Shown here one piece after another: positions 49,201 through 51,296 of a DNA stretch of 64,000 bases (positions within the stretch are counted from its first letter, which is position 1; every line of letters starts with the position of its first letter). A program made the position numbers and the translations under genes. The notes under the pieces are model-generated. The model saw nothing but the letters and a program-made list of their open reading frames with translations, did no database searches and was not told the DNA's origin. Source of the stretch: Stictocephala bisonia (Eukaryota > Arthropoda > Insecta > Hemiptera > Membracidae); NCBI GenBank assembly GCA_035578905.1, contig JAQJVL010000059.1, positions 372,001 through 436,000 on the forward strand, written 5' to 3'.

Positions 49201-50738
49201 AAGAAATACATTAAACATATTTATAATGGGGTAAAAATTAATAAAATTAAGACATTTTATAAAAATAACGTTGTTTATAAATAATTTTTAAAAAATGTTA
49301 CAAAAAGGTTATAGGTCATTTATGTATGTAAAATTACAATATTAGAAGAAAACTGAGATATACAAGTAGTGTATAATACAGTACTGAAAAAAATTCATTA
49401 TATTGTCCAATATTTACACAAAATTAGATTAGAAGTAATGACTAGTCTAAATGTGTTGCCTAGCAACGAATATGACAATAAGATCATTCAAGTTCTGTAG
49501 GCCTATATCTCGAATGTCACGGATCACCTATAACCTATAAATAACAACAAAAACTAGTTACATAATAATAATGTTATTCTGAAAAAAAAAATATATCATT
49601 GTATTGTCTAATATTTACACAAAATTAGATACGAAATAATAACTATATAATATATTGTGTAGCAACGAATATGACAATCAGCTCGTTCAAGTATACCTCG
49701 AGTGTCACTCGAACGACAAGGATCACCTCTAATCACAAATAACAATAAAAACTAGTTAAATAATACACAAACACTAAGTCGCATAAAAGCACAACAATAA
49801 ACATAAACAACTACTGGCTTGGCAATGGCGAACGGGACTCGTTCATATGGCGAAGTAAACAAACGAAATCAACAAGCCACTGTGCCATGTAGGAAATTCG
49901 TAGAGAAAATTCAAAGACACATAGACAAACACTGGTTCACGGTCTTTCAAATGGTATGTACTTGAAATGACTCTGATGTTTTATTTCGACTGTAAGCGGC
50001 TGTAATCGAGCGTGCGCACATCGCCTCAAAATGAGGCGGTGACATTTTACGAACGAACCGATCGCCTCAATTTGAGGCGATTAACATTCCTTGGGTTAAG
50101 CACAATCTTAATCTTAGGAATAGCTGGAGATTATTTGGGAATTTAAATTTAATTGATTTGTAGCATTCTTGACTTTTCTTAAAAATATTAAATTCAATTT
50201 GCCCCGCCCAGCACAAGCAGTGATGGAAGGGAGAAATAGGACAGGATAAGATAAGTGATAAGGGTTTAGAAGGGAAACACCTTGATGCTATGCACAATAT
50301 TGGGCCTCTTACTAGCCTAGCTTTGTGGTTAGCACTTCTGCTTCTAATGTAGTGGTTCACGAGAATACCAGAAGGCACACTTTATAGTTTGTTGAAGGGG
50401 TTCGGAGCGTTTTGTGCAGTAAATTAAAATAGGCATTGGCAGGAAAGACAAAAAAATATTTTCTCTGGTGAACACGTCACATTAAGAATGAAAGTATGCC
50501 TATGCAATATTAATGCCAAACCATTATACTTACTTGGAATATAAGTGCAGGATAATTCTTTAACATAAGGCTTTAGAATTCCTTCAGAACTTTCAAAGTA
50601 TTCAAAAGAATATATTTTCCTCTTTAAGGAGGCCACTATAAATTTGTTCAAACCTGAACATAAATTTAAAACTGCGAGAGAGTAAATGTTCCCTTGACTA
50701 GGTAACATAAAGTAATGAGCATCAATCAATTTATTCAT
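2264..50738 (-). CDS. KPTN: kaptin gene (KPTN), seven coding exons, 3' end off-window
   Basis: This is a spliced gene read on the minus strand: 50738-50534, 43062-42980, 37578-37408, 32919-32753, 26216-26041, 10858-10768 and 2396-2264. Exon lengths 205, 83, 171, 167, 176, 91 and 133 sum to 1026 nt (342 codons) without a stop, and each junction phase matches the next. Landmarks typical of kaptin occur in order: SQGNIYSLA, AEIISVDAFNKS, MDSIAQNCL, VWLLSGSD, PELINVPSIVLWLDVHHF, VVGCECGSVQLS, DGPISQV and DGQNEILLGTYGQ. Kaptin is a beta-propeller-type subunit of KICSTOR (with ITFG2, KICS2 and SZT2), which anchors GATOR1 at the lysosome and restrains mTORC1; it was first described as actin-associated. 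The human protein is about 436 residues, so roughly the last fifth is missing here and should lie left of base 1. Identification is by recognition of conserved segments, without a database search. Confidence 0.93.
2923..3766. mobile_element. pogo/Tigger-like MITE, 844 bp
   Basis: Terminal inverted repeats CAGTAAACCTCGTTTTATCC (left) and CAGTAAACCTTGTGTTATTT (complement of right end) are flanked by TA on both sides (2921-2922 and 3767-3768). TA target duplication with CAGT termini and TATCCGGA subterminal words is the pogo/Tigger type of the Tc1/mariner superfamily. No usable transposase frame remains. Confidence 0.75.
3769..5810. other. intronic AT-rich DNA
   Basis: No gene or recognisable element. 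A run of 13 G lies at 4388-4400. Several short A-rich stretches occur. Confidence 0.5.
5811..6200 (+). pseudogene. decayed non-LTR retrotransposon fragment
   Basis: Plus-strand reading gives KTLTLDVKTDMENLKKEGEK then IIRKILG, and later LPDHRFAKIIVKYL. This pattern (a '..L..T......L...E..I.RKI.G' block followed by a 'GHIMRLPD.R....I' block) is typical of the C-terminal end of RTE/Jockey-like ORF2 polyproteins. Stops and shifts interrupt it. Confidence 0.5.
6940..7020 (-). repeat. 5S-rRNA-like SINE segment
   Basis: The minus strand contains AAATCGAGCAACATCGAGCG followed by TGGCTGTTCCTGGGATGGGT, which lines up with the internal promoter region (boxes A and C) of 5S rRNA. Identity is partial and the outer 5S stems are absent, so this is not a functional rRNA gene. 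It is more likely a 5S-derived SINE head, with a body running toward 6860. Confidence 0.45.
7235..7366 (-). repeat. 36-bp minisatellite, array 2 (inverted, about 4 units)
   Basis: Units of TACCACTGTACGTGTATGGG plus GCGGGTGGGTCAA are the reverse complement of the array at the left edge. They lie in kaptin intron 6. Confidence 0.9.
7488..8342. repeat. possible hAT-like element rich in ATCGATA palindromes
   Basis: The right end (complement) reads TAGGGATGGCAAATATTTTC and the left AAGGGATTGAAAATG, reminiscent of hAT termini. Subterminal regions on both sides carry clustered ATCGATA/TATCGAT words. No 8-bp target duplication could be confirmed and no transposase is present. Confidence 0.3.
9044..9740. 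mobile_element. foldback element, about 700 bp
   Basis: The two halves are imperfect inverted copies. GGGGCCTTGTCGAT at 9047 matches ATATCGACAAGGCCC ending at 9737. Further matching pairs are AGAAACAAGAATATGATTGT with ACAATCATATTCTTGTTTCT, and AAATGTGCCGGTTTCAGTAA with TTACTGAAACCGACACATTT. The centre (9280-9450) is TTAGGTTAGG-type sequence on the left and CCTAACCTAA on the right. No coding capacity is visible. Confidence 0.8.
10041..10342. mobile_element. pogo/Tigger-like MITE, about 300 bp
   Basis: The left end CAGTGCAAGACTCATTTATC follows a TA; the right end (complement) is CAGTAGAAACTCACTTATCT. The CAGT termini and TTATC words fit the same superfamily as the element at 2.9 kb, but it is a different family. 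The right target site is imperfect (TA one base away). Confidence 0.5.
10768..10858 (-). CDS. KPTN: KPTN exon 6 (codons 268-297)
   Basis: This 91-bp exon has acceptor TTTATTTAG|AAGACC and donor TTTATAT|GTAAGT. It encodes DHDECSSQNIARNDLHLLV then CSSMQASVVY, matching the kaptin 'LLV.S....VVY' block. It is split in phase 1 at the left and phase 2 at the right, and both neighbours fit. Intron 5 (10859-26040, 15182 bp) is the largest and contains the virus-like element and both GATCAC arrays. Confidence 0.9.
11373..11614 (+). repeat. tRNA-derived SINE, family A, copy 1
   Basis: The head resembles a class II tRNA (Leu/Ser-like): A box GGTGGCCGAGTGGTC near 11381 and B box GGTTCGAATTC at 11436. A conserved body (CCTTACTCTGTC, GGCAGAGTAAGG-type words) and an A-rich ATAAATA tail follow. 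The acceptor stem does not close, so it is not a working tRNA. A second copy lies at 14564. Confidence 0.8.
11890..13080 (+). repeat. degenerate GATCAC minisatellite array 1
   Basis: About 50 degenerate units of roughly 21-24 bp with consensus GGCTACCCAAGTTGATCACG. Unit length and sequence drift widely. The same consensus forms the array at 25.3-25.9 kb. The long open frame at 11859-12128 is a by-product of the repeat. Confidence 0.9.
13150..13560 (+). pseudogene. virus-like element, conserved-ORF remnant
   Basis: Broken plus-strand frames read GTLYVKGKENQIYIIK, HVTVINLEDLGCPNV and later LEWFKSYKEITDRVEQINKA. A 'LYVKG...V.NLEDLGCP' protein of unknown function is, as I recall, often found beside Polinton-type integrases in insect genomes. 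At least four stops or shifts break it. The left boundary of the element appears to be near 13090, where the GATCAC array ends. Confidence 0.45.
13735..14235 (+). pseudogene. BIR-like (IAP) domain remnant
   Basis: After a serine/threonine-rich start (SSSTSTTSSLNEPVCFDIF), the frame reads CCGCGWQSGNFKL. Further on come ELDDIVQSGFY, a stop, and ENGDAIACICSGIVLEEWTP with EDQPSVEQRKVSRDCKLAY. The spacing of SGFY, the C-x2-C pair, W, and a later E/H-x(n)-C follows the baculovirus IAP repeat zinc fold. The expected histidine is replaced by Q and at least three breaks are present, so it is non-functional. IAPs block caspases; acquisition of BIR genes by insect DNA viruses is well known. Confidence 0.5.
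14390..15340 (+). pseudogene. Polinton/adintovirus-type integrase, decayed
   Basis: A retroviral-type integrase core is visible in broken frames. The first catalytic Asp is in LYHADLVEMIPYASVNKGYK, the second in HFQTDDGSFQIF (about 14848), and the Glu in ASIVERFIRT (about 14951). KMWTQFSAQGK and a C-terminal RFDVGNHVRISPVKHQFTKG (15170-15230) follow. All three acidic residues are still encoded but in different frames. The SINE at 14564-14800 interrupts the core after KTANEF. The family is the integrase of Mavericks/Polintons and adintoviruses, which inserts the double-stranded DNA element. Confidence 0.75.
14564..14800 (+). repeat. tRNA-derived SINE, family A, copy 2
   Basis: It carries the same tRNA-like head (GACGAGCCGGTGACCGAGCG), body and ATAAATAAA tail as the copy at 11373, differing by scattered substitutions. 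It is inserted inside the integrase remnant and so is younger than that element. Confidence 0.82.
15821..16156 (+). pseudogene. virus-like element, capsid-associated-type ORF, N-terminal part
   Basis: A 111-codon open frame includes TGWNLTTTEDFITDNGYFCV and LLRFVEDYKHILLNVKQEIV. It looks like the N-terminal half of a protein family that I recall next to Maverick-type integrases in arthropod genomes, which may be a structural (capsid) protein. I cannot assign a fold from sequence alone. It ends early relative to the family, and the continuation is in the next entry in other frames. Confidence 0.4.
16157..16700 (+). pseudogene. virus-like element, continuation of the capsid-type ORF
   Basis: Fragments in changing frames read LNSNFYPYDSINGNKSLLHE and YSRFQSSYYTGADDQP, then MFVINCSKQVNTLKKAF and DIRIELQTTADFSANISTHC. 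These continue in order with the preceding open frame, so the two entries are one broken gene. At least three frameshifts separate the pieces. Confidence 0.4.
17079..17324 (-). CDS. small ORF in virus-like element, unknown
   Basis: An 81-codon minus-strand frame contains MDAIVNELDPKSISLAGFVP and KDNIQNYFKILKDF. It has no recognisable motif. It is opposite in direction to the integrase and capsid-type remnants and converges on them, as genes of the second transcription unit of a small DNA virus might. Confidence 0.25.
   Translation of the reverse strand: MDAIVNELDPKSISLAGFVPFELLNVIGFKNSLQSMSINFMICKEQFSSSKNKLFMMCKFVNMYLPKDNIQNYFKILKDFA
18062..18984 (-). pseudogene. unknown protein, broken in three frames
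   Basis: Three consecutive minus-strand frames (18984-18670, 18657-18430, 18319-18062) appear to be one former gene. The first has HHPEAQNKPFCSYQKKRPKV and a Pro/Ala/Gln-rich stretch. The second has TITLQQLFKAFQNKINMNPD and LVRSYDDLTNIFQPVLKKSV. The third is Lys-rich. Stops separate them. I do not recognise the family. The position between capsid-type ORF and nucleoside kinase suggests it belongs to the same virus-like element. Confidence 0.3.
19042..19262 (+). repeat. tandem pair of about 80-bp AT-rich repeats
   Basis: Two copies start with AAATAAATCT..AAAATCTGATTTTAA and share AAGTACTGCATAT (19042-19120 and 19184-19262). No coding signal. Confidence 0.6.
19415..21320 (+). repeat. direct repeat pair flanking a 1.6-kb insert
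   Basis: A segment of about 145 bp at 19415-19560 (AACAAATATAAATTAAATTC, ATCTCATTTG, TCTAACATATTACT, TTATATTCGTTCTG) recurs at 21168-21318 in the same order. The DNA between has possible inverted ends (CTAGATTCGGGC at 19635; complement of the right side ATAGATCCGGGC near 21125). It may be a mobile insertion with duplicated host sequence. Confidence 0.5.
21643..22245 (-). pseudogene. deoxynucleoside kinase-like gene, decayed
   Basis: The minus strand shows a degenerate P-loop (NISLGKPTFGKIL, where the family has GxxxxGKS/T), then FINEPLNVWLN (the EP..W nucleoside-binding segment). An RSVRDSIEIVSEL segment resembles the ERS region. The open tail reads FIIYLKTAPEICFQR, SWSRNQAEEIGYVDLDYL and KDLHSIHEIIF (the LID-type R-x3-R-x2-E and Y-L..LH..H blocks). 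Such kinases phosphorylate deoxynucleosides to supply DNA precursors and are carried by several large insect DNA viruses as well as by host genomes. Stops near 22180, 22020 and 22000 disable it. Position suggests the end of the virus-like element, though a host origin is not excluded. Confidence 0.65.
23240..23690 (-). pseudogene. cysteine-protease-like transposon ORF remnant
   Basis: Minus-strand translation from 23690 gives NIQCLADSASALAWNALGRD, MITIDNILLTGNRIYKSLWD and FLFSDELPREL. A shifted frame then reads FSFLFTGQTVTVPFWWAQDE. A 'QC.A.S..AL......W....ID.ILL.GD.LY......L...ELP......G.TV...' protein with a predicted papain/OTU-like fold occurs in some large transposons and viruses. The assignment is from memory of that pattern. 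Stops break it repeatedly. Confidence 0.35.
23884..24080 (+). repeat. possible left end of a TTAA element with hairpin repeats
   Basis: TTAA at 23880-23883 precedes CCCTTTCCGCTTGTAT. Three spaced motifs follow: GGTACAACAGGTGTACC, GGTACAACAGTTATAC and GGTACAGAAGGTGTACC (palindromic GGTAC..GTACC). The architecture resembles subterminal hairpins of the TTAA elements at 35.3 and 49.1 kb, but no matching right end was found. Confidence 0.3.
25316..25935 (+). repeat. degenerate GATCAC minisatellite array 2
   Basis: Around 25 units with the same consensus as the array at 11.9-13.1 kb (GGCTACCCAAGTTGATCACG). It ends about 105 bp before the 3' splice-donor side of kaptin exon 5. The two arrays bracket the virus-like element at distances of about 0.1 and 3 kb. 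Confidence 0.88.
26041..26216 (-). CDS. KPTN: KPTN exon 5 (codons 209-267)
   Basis: The acceptor is TGTGCACAG|ACGTGT and the donor AAAAAAG|GTAAGT. The encoded segment RVSVVGCECGSVQLSIV, NTVLSTYSDVFDGPISQV and FSLSSKDIVPPD is the kaptin 'GCxxGxV' and 'DGPIS' region. The first base completes the codon left by exon 4 and the last base opens a glutamate codon finished by exon 6. Intron 4 (26217-32752) contains the nested minus-strand retrotransposon. Confidence 0.92.
26682..27120 (-). pseudogene. non-LTR element 1: ORF2 C-terminus
   Basis: This is the continuation of the reverse transcriptase that is interrupted at 28000. It reads YGIELWGNAGYSKTIFILKK, then THCKPLF, LPTLYVLALLLYIKENFNIF and a terminal NVLPDGVKKLPFIKFKKL with a stop at 26682. 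YG..LWGN..., HC.PLF and the L..LY and F..LP.... blocks are the usual C-terminal signature of Jockey/CR1-type ORF2. A 3' untranslated tail ending in GATTTGATTTGAGG lies at about 26595-26680. Confidence 0.8.
27121..28010. mobile_element. mariner-derived element with about 140-bp inverted repeats, nested in non-LTR element 1
   Basis: Left arm 27121-27266 and right arm 27830-27974 are inverted copies. Pairs include TACTACTATCTTTTGGCAAG with CTTGCCAACAGATAGTAGTA, and AAAATTCCTCCTCTGATTAA with TTAATCAGAGGAGGAATTTT. The right arm's outer part extends to about 28010. Between the arms a degraded mariner transposase N-terminus is visible in plus-strand frames: GMKAADIHREICEVY, MSNGMVWKWVRAFK, NVHNEERS and SLITDDLVQNID. 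The DDD catalytic half is deleted. Insertion falls exactly between the HSHLR and YGIELW codons of the host retroelement. Mariner repeats are usually about 30 bp, so these arms are unusually long. Confidence 0.75.
27994..29372 (-). pseudogene. non-LTR element 1: ORF2 linker and reverse transcriptase
   Basis: A linker (29372-28929) is followed by the RT: NRPISIIPVVSKVLERLVHK and GFRSNKSIIKAVLSLVKDCY (28844-28650), HGVPQGSTIGP (about 28440), the catalytic box FADDLGLN (about 28356) and a thumb with KLVQEWCNANKLFLNAEK. The chain breaks at AFVHSHLR, where the mariner-derived element begins. Stops and shifts occur between 28320 and 28650. Non-LTR elements of this type copy themselves by target-primed reverse transcription. 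Confidence 0.85.
29511..30352 (-). pseudogene. non-LTR element 1: apurinic-type endonuclease domain
   Basis: The N-terminal block LGLIAQNQCDVISLSEHWLT (30352-30149) is followed, after a break, by MIVSFYRPPTGN, FNIVIAGDFNLDLLS, GTCIDNIVT and VGVSDHNTLFSE. The EHWL, YRPP, GDFN, T.IDN and SDH motifs are the catalytic signature of APE-type endonuclease in LINE ORF2. A frameshift near 30100 separates the halves. It lies directly upstream of the RT on the same strand. Confidence 0.85.
30504..30573 (+). repeat. 36-bp minisatellite, array 3 (2 units)
   Basis: Two units of CCACCCGCCCACCCATACAC plus GTACAGTAGTATTGA lie between the endonuclease and the 288-codon open frame upstream, inside kaptin intron 4. 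Confidence 0.9.
30576..31442 (-). CDS. 288-codon intact ORF, unknown
   Basis: This is the longest uninterrupted frame with ordinary composition in the window. The N-terminal half is hydrophobic/helical (NLIVLVHIYLIKRWKECLWA, DYDKAFQQLTEDFVNRGLKN, FVRDYIPIDSFIKNIISFQQ) and the C-terminal half is Ser/Thr/Gln-rich (TLTTHPFTPATLDSFALEQL). An ATG or an upstream splice could open it; no conventional start context stands out. It sits between the SGNH ORF1 and the endonuclease of non-LTR element 1, on the same strand. It could be ORF1 C-terminal sequence, a captured host fragment or an exon of an intronic gene. I do not recognise the family. Confidence 0.4.
   Translation of the reverse strand: MQEWWCPLQEHLPNLKNLIVLVHIYLIKRWKECLWAINKKSFNHKPSLVDYDKAFQQLTEDFVNRGLKNLLCSPMGFVRDYIPIDSFIKNIISFQQDTSATVDILTFPENSVSVLRNSISHFNFVRQLHSLLTMEYQRKQLSHENSVTHTLTTHPFTPATLDSFALEQLQMHSDNSPLTLDSDVITEKTASPLVDVSMGSLSLPWKGWSILQHTPKTQVQEQSSKSQLDISTDLDGNQTLTSNDADEAAGCSLTLNTSASSTRQPDNSIYSKENFRSSRKLHSQGNEQ
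31594..32467 (-). pseudogene. non-LTR element 1: ORF1 with SGNH-hydrolase domain
   Basis: After a low-complexity N-terminus (32467-32111) a shifted frame reads DKMCVLGFVFPGAPLDHI, then DYILIMGGGNNALRHNHNKY and RNIILCTVPYIYDL. A further shift gives HFLHINRLGKKHIVDRL. This order (a block II-type glycine segment, G-G-N-N/D, then a terminal H-x2-R-x-GK) is that of the SGNH/GDSL esterase domain found in ORF1 of many arthropod CR1/Jockey-like elements. VAADG near 32180 would be the Ser-block position. At least two frameshifts disable it. Confidence 0.6.
32753..32919 (-). CDS. KPTN: KPTN exon 4 (codons 154-208)
   Basis: The acceptor is CTGAACAG|ACAGTG and the donor ACAAG|GTAACT. The exon reads TVWLLSGSDSKIHVFQ, then an acidic linker, then FPELINVPSIVLWLDVHHF, matching the kaptin 'FLLSG..' and 'VLWLDVH' blocks. 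It ends two bases into an arginine codon completed by exon 5. Intron 3 (32920-37407) holds the piggyBac-like remnant and the (TA)n palindrome. Confidence 0.92.
33648..33770 (+). repeat. tRNA-like SINE fragment, family C
   Basis: TGGTGGCTCCGTGGCTACGG (A-box-like) and GGTTTAAATCCC (B-box-like) are spaced as in a tRNA, followed by unrelated sequence. Stems do not close well. Only one copy is seen. Confidence 0.4.
35289..36350 (+). mobile_element. piggyBac-like element, internally deleted, 1062 bp
   Basis: TTAA occurs at both ends (35285-35288 and 36351-36354). Termini CACTACCAGCGTC and, complemented, CCCTCCCAGCGTC are matched inverted repeats. Subterminal palindromes CTGTCGAAAAATCGACAG (about 35304) and TGTCGATTTTTCGACA (about 35348) follow. 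TTAA duplication is diagnostic of piggyBac-type transposition. Only the start and the extreme end of the transposase gene survive. Confidence 0.85.
35604..35897 (+). pseudogene. piggyBac-like transposase, N-terminal fragment
   Basis: ATG at 35604 opens 97 codons. The product is very acidic (EENDSDSGSDIVAEDFPSDS, SSGSDDNYVPDLDDLE, DDDDDTPIDPGPSTST), as is typical of piggyBac transposase N-termini. The frame then stops. A second frame at 35896-35935 reads KRKASSSSSE and a stop, like the native C-terminus. The catalytic DDD core and Cys-rich finger have been lost by internal deletion. Confidence 0.7.
37125..37212. repeat. (TA)n microsatellite inside a perfect palindrome
   Basis: About 28 TA dinucleotides are flanked by CTTGATAACAATTTA and its exact complement TAAATTGTTATCAAG. 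The 88-bp block could extrude as a cruciform. It lies 196 bp beyond kaptin exon 3's donor, within intron 3. Confidence 0.95.
37408..37578 (-). CDS. KPTN: KPTN exon 3 (codons 97-153)
   Basis: This is a 171-bp, phase 0-0 exon with acceptor TTTTACAG|CTGAGT and donor TCCGAA|GTAAGT. It encodes LNIYAEQDLDSNY and MDSIAQNCLMVELNFIPYHL, a strongly kaptin-like stretch. A full-length mariner (37634-38947) sits only 55 bp upstream of this acceptor, so branch point and polypyrimidine tract are squeezed into that gap or lie in transposon sequence. Confidence 0.93.
37634..38947 (+). mobile_element. full-length mariner element, 1314 bp, inactive
   Basis: Inverted ends AGGGTTGTCCAGAAAGTAAA (from 37636) and its complement copy AGGGTCGTCCAGAAAGTAAA (ending 38945) are flanked by TA duplications at 37632-37633 and 38948-38949. 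Size and layout are those of an intact mariner. It sits in kaptin intron 2, 55 bp from the exon 3 acceptor, opposite in direction to the gene. Its transposase is broken (next entry). Confidence 0.97.
37794..38813 (+). pseudogene. mariner transposase, dead copy
   Basis: ATG at 37794 opens a normal-length (about 340 codon) mariner transposase. The N-terminal HTH DNA-binding part is present (CKVRSVIRFLNAQNVQPIKI, SSVRKWCIMLNQGRTNVHDE, RIGRPSLVTEE). The first catalytic Asp is replaced by Val (IVTGVETWV where TGDETW is expected). A TGA at 38313-38315 breaks the chain in frame after PETK. A frameshift after the A-run near 38533 moves the second catalytic segment (tac gac aat gct cgg ccc cat, DNARPH) out of frame, and a compensating shift restores WEIFGHPPYSPDLAPSDYH with the third Asp. 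Native stop at 38811. Wild-type function is cut-and-paste transposition at TA. Confidence 0.95.
39000..40415. other. AT-rich intron DNA, possible LINE 3' end
   Basis: No gene. TTTATTTATTTATTTCATTC at about 39287 and the following sequence resemble the 3' tail of a minus-strand LINE, but no coding part is attached. A short ATT microsatellite is at 39982-40002. Confidence 0.35.
40420..40662 (+). repeat. 36-bp minisatellite, array 4 (about 7 units)
   Basis: Units are CCACCCATACACGTACAGTG plus GTGATGACCCGCCCGC. This subfamily uses GATGACC where array 1 uses TATTCA. It lies in kaptin intron 2. Confidence 0.96.
41355..42290. repeat. 36-bp minisatellite, array 5, with internal inversion
   Basis: Plus-oriented units (CCCATACACGTACAGTGGTA type) occupy 41361-41450, 41500-41690 and 41750-41795. 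From 41838 to 42062 the units are reversed (CCACTGCACGTGTATGGGTG). Plus orientation returns at 42063-42095 and 42218-42283. A 75-bp segment (GACACGTACGGTGGTATTGA..) is tandemly duplicated at 41510-41600 and 41605-41695. Non-repeat islands separate the blocks. Confidence 0.93.
42980..43062 (-). CDS. KPTN: KPTN exon 2 (codons 69-96)
   Basis: The acceptor is TTTTTAG|GTGGAGCC and the donor GCCAAG|GTATGT. The two leading bases complete a serine codon begun in exon 1. The product reads GAEIISVDAFNKS then CDDFQIGIAIAK, the conserved kaptin segment after the TYIP motif. The exon is only 83 bp and was found by eye from the splice signals and the homology. It ends in phase 0. Intron 2 (37579-42979, 5401 bp) contains the mariner element and two minisatellite blocks. 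Confidence 0.9.
43195..43640 (+). pseudogene. HTH transposase N-terminus remnant
   Basis: Frames read FAVQVYYENNHSMIAVQQAF, RRRLAIPHKKNVLHVKTIHS with RVRRLED, then NYRRRTVRTPEYVHRVRAAI. The pattern (Y..N.S..A..R.FR......P....I......F...G......R.G.....RTPE.V..VR.A......RS) is the paired HTH region of a common insect Tc1/mariner-superfamily transposase. The catalytic domain is not attached. It lies 133 bp upstream of kaptin exon 2 within intron 1. Confidence 0.6.
43646..44005 (+). repeat. pair of about 85-bp direct repeats
   Basis: AACTCACCATTA, CTGATTTTGGG, ATTATTTATGTGTAAGAA and GTCTT.TATTAT.TTAATG occur in the same order at 43646-43735 and 43918-44005. The segment between carries no coding signal. 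Confidence 0.6.
44144..44640 (+). pseudogene. non-LTR element 2: ORF1 N-terminus with PHD-type zinc finger
   Basis: ATG at 44144 is followed by EPIMCFSCNQETND, then after a one-base shift QCDVCNSWIHGKKDCSGVKE, then after another shift KLLTKNDTYTCPKYKQF. The Cys4-His-Cys3-like spacing with W-x-H matches the PHD finger at the head of ORF1 in CR1-like elements. A coiled-coil-like stretch follows (EVLKKELSEASNLNASLTLE to EVEEQLRLS). It ends at a stop at 44640. Confidence 0.75.
44873..45300 (+). repeat. tandemly duplicated palindromic MITE (2 x 215 bp)
   Basis: Two copies start with AAAGTCCA at 44873 and 45088. Each contains GGCAGTTATGGTTA..TTAGGTTATTATATTGTAGAATGAA and, inverted, ATTCTACAATAGGCTATGAT and AACCTAACCTAA.CATAACTGC. 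Each copy can therefore fold on itself. The pair is inserted in the ORF1 region of non-LTR element 2. Confidence 0.85.
45495..45780 (+). pseudogene. non-LTR element 2: ORF1 SGNH-hydrolase remnant
   Basis: Frames read DCLIVLGGVNDITEE (block III-type G-G-x-N-D) then TVTEMSGRLEELRGGVGKDK and KLVFIET. This is the core of the SGNH domain that follows the PHD finger in ORF1 of this retroelement class. The Ser and His blocks are not readable. Confidence 0.55.
46005..46262 (+). pseudogene. non-LTR element 2: endonuclease fragment
   Basis: The plus-strand frame reads IIIGGDNNIDLFKDGHKKEQ, FVNILENNGFESKITLPTTI, TDQTETCIDNFLSN and EPLVSDQIVV. GD.N.DL, P.T.T....T.IDN.. and SDH/Q are the C-terminal motifs of the APE-type endonuclease. 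The N-terminal half is missing. Confidence 0.75.
46262..46590 (-). pseudogene. inverted endonuclease fragment of another LINE copy
   Basis: On the opposite strand the frame reads SPLGGTTLLVNEAYVVKEVV, LVVLYTYRPYSNDDG and LPLIIGGDFNVNFNSDNRV. It has YRPY and GGDFN motifs of an endonuclease, in reverse orientation to the fragment on its left and the RT on its right. It replaces the endonuclease-RT linker of element 2. It indicates an inversion or a twin-primed 5' inversion. Confidence 0.75.
46595..48149 (+). pseudogene. non-LTR element 2: reverse transcriptase and C-terminus
   Basis: Nearly complete RT in order: TARTVPIHKKGDLSSMSNYR, PISVLPVLSMVFESIIKNQL, HGFRRDKSTVSAQLSLVKQV, LSKAFDCVNHKIL, GVPQGSVLGPLLFIIHVNDI, catalytic LLFADDTTLI (about 47342), GNKLKLNNDKTQVI, HSHITYGILLWGH, LEHCKPLF and a C-terminal CFPIVAVKLYNDLPGDIRAL, stop at 48147. 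In the FDCVNH block the catalytic Asp is present. There is one frameshift near 47170 and one TAA at 47628-47630; otherwise it reads through. It is the best-preserved retroelement here. Confidence 0.92.
48375..49036. mobile_element. TTAA-flanked MITE, 662 bp
   Basis: TTAA at 48371-48374 and 49037-49040. Ends CCCTCCGATGGTTTAATATC and, complemented, CCCTCCGATAGTTCACAATT form 13-15 bp inverted repeats. Target site and CCC termini indicate a piggyBac-mobilised non-autonomous element. No transposase frame is present. Confidence 0.85.
49070..50095. mobile_element. TTAA-flanked element, 1026 bp, with hairpins
   Basis: TTAA at 49066-49069 and 50096-50099. Ends CCCAAGGAATGTCAATGC and, complemented, CCCAAGGAATGTTAATCGCC. 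Two near-palindromes sit inside the right end (TCGCCTCAAAATGAGGCGG and ATCGCCTCAATTTGAGGCGA). A roughly 205-bp segment is tandemly duplicated inside (from about 49383 and 49588; shared words TTTACACAAAATTAGATA, GTAGCAACGAATATGACAAT). It starts only 29 bp after the right TTAA of the previous element. Confidence 0.85.
50302..50453 (+). repeat. tRNA-derived SINE, family B, degraded copy
   Basis: GGGCCTCTTACTAGCCTAGC and GTGGTTAGCACTTCTGCTT match the copy at 51297, and the 3' body (AAGGGGTT..GCGTTT..AAAATAGGCATTGGCA) also aligns. The B box is lost. It overlaps intron 1 just inside kaptin exon 1's donor side. Confidence 0.65.
50534..50738 (-). CDS. KPTN: KPTN exon 1 (first coding exon, codons 1-68)
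   Basis: The exon encodes the N-terminus, including SQGNIYSLAVLN, FIVASLKRKIYSFEYF and KELSCTYIP, which match the first propeller strands of kaptin. The start is taken as the ATG at 50738 (context AAAATG, with A at -3). The open frame extends a further 14 codons upstream to 50780 without another ATG, and a stop lies just before that. The donor is CCAA|GTAAGT, with the intron beginning at 50533; the exon ends one base into a codon. A 5' non-coding exon may exist but is not visible. Intron 1 (43063-50533, 7471 bp) holds the second non-LTR element, two TTAA elements and a SINE. Confidence 0.9.
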
Positions 50739-51296
50739 TTTTAATATCACATAACCAAGAATGTCAAACTTAAATGCCACACTTCTCCCTTATCATATAA
50801 ACAATATACAATACAACAATACAATACTGTTCCTGAGTAACTTTTTTGTCCTTTTTAAAGGCTTTTAAAAGTGTTCATGCTGCCTTAAAGTGTACAATGC
50901 TTTTTATTCACAGCATAGTATATTAATGCCACTAAGTTGGTATTTTCTTTTTGTCAGACTACGTAATTCCTAAAGTAATTTAACAAGCAATCAGGGAAAT
51001 TAAAATAATTATCGTCGTCATTTATAGGTTAGTATTGCTTGTAACACATCAGGGATGTAAAATGTACGTTTAAAAATCGCCTCTTAATGAATGATCCTAA
51101 ATGATACTGAACTGAACCTCATTCTCCCCCAAATCCCAAATTATCCCTCATTCAATCAGCTGATTACTGAAATATTTTATAACTTCCATCATGGATTATG
51201 ATTAGTGATTTGTTTATTTTTCGTATATACACATGTAATCTTTCTAATATAAATAATAAATCTCTTCTTCATCTAAAGAAAAGCCTCATGTAAGGT

